From: an uncultured Eubacteriales bacterium
GTDB taxonomy: Bacteria > Bacillota > Clostridia > Christensenellales > Borkfalkiaceae
DNA: 5,918 nt
NCBI GenBank assembly: GCA_902797515.1
Contig: CADBSX010000064.1
Coordinates: forward strand, 1 to 5,918
Direction: 5' to 3'
The notes beneath the pieces were generated by a model. The model saw only the letters and a program-made list of their open reading frames with translations. It searched no databases and had not been told where the DNA came from. Positions 5,739 to 5,918 of the stretch are shown piece after piece (the stretch's first letter is position 1; every line of letters starts with the position of its first letter). The translations under genes and the position numbers were made by a program.

Positions 5739-5918
5739 ATGAAAAAAGTGCTTTTAATCGGAGATTCCATAAGGAAAGGATATGATACGTTCGTCAAATT
5801 GTCGTTTAAGGATAAAGCGGACGTGTTTTTTCCGTCTGATAATTGTAGATTTGCGGGATACGTTTTTAGGAATTTAATCGAATGGAAAAACAATTTGTGT
5901 TGTGGTAATGACGTTGAT
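5739..5918 (+). CDS. SGNH/GDSL hydrolase family protein, N-terminal part (3' truncated)
   Basis: The first 60 residues of a protein that continues beyond the right edge. It begins MKKVLLIGDSIRKGY, a beta strand leading to the block I motif G8-D9-S10 in which S10 is the expected nucleophile of SGNH/GDSL esterases. The later F-P-x-x-N-C-R-F segment (residues about 31-38) and a Leu-Ile-Glu-Trp helix near 47-50 fit a bacterial subgroup of this superfamily that acts on carbohydrate esters or similar substrates. There is no signal peptide, so the enzyme is probably cytoplasmic. The remaining blocks with the Gly, Asn and His catalytic residues lie outside the window. The start is the ATG at 5739 with only a weak purine-rich GAGAAGAA before it. 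By hand count the fragment is about 34% GC, lower than sampled stretches of the other genes here (mostly 37-62%). The specific substrate cannot be told. Confidence 0.82.
   Translation, partial: MKKVLLIGDSIRKGYDTFVKLSFKDKADVFFPSDNCRFAGYVFRNLIEWKNNLCCGNDVD

Overview
The window looks like chromosomal DNA from a low-to-medium GC Gram-positive bacterium, most likely a clostridial (Bacillota) gut-type lineage. This rests on a lipoprotein signal peptide with a treble-Lys/Leu start and an LAAC lipobox, purine-rich Shine-Dalgarno sites, consensus sigma-A promoters with extended -10 elements, a YitT/DUF2179 membrane protein, a LeuRS of the length usual in Bacillus, and a tRNA with encoded CCA. The exact genus cannot be read from the sequence.

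Layout from left to right: the last 35 codons of an unrecognised plus-strand gene (to 109); a consensus extended -10 promoter (149-177) driving a 513-residue lipoprotein gene (213-1754) with a small His/Cys cluster and a very acidic Gly/Asp/Glu repeat near the C-terminus; a strong stem-loop terminator (1786-1827) shared by converging transcription units; leuS on the minus strand (1860-4289); a 214-base divergent intergenic region with one promoter for leuS and one for a YitT-family gene; the YitT gene on the plus strand (4504-5484); a tRNA-Gly(CCC) with its own promoter (5503-5623); a long imperfect stem-loop; and the first 60 codons of an SGNH/GDSL hydrolase that runs off the right edge.

The genes do not form one pathway. 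Each seems to be its own transcription unit: lipoprotein (+) against leuS (-) converging on a common terminator, leuS (-) and yitT (+) diverging, then tRNA-Gly and the hydrolase on the plus strand. I see no defence system, mobile element, CRISPR array or phage gene. The points most worth a second look are a tRNA-Gly(CCC) that has C instead of U at T-loop position 55, a 12-bp GNRA-capped hairpin predicted at the extreme 5' end of the leuS mRNA (with a spare copy of one arm next to it and no T-box), and the acidic repeat of the lipoprotein.
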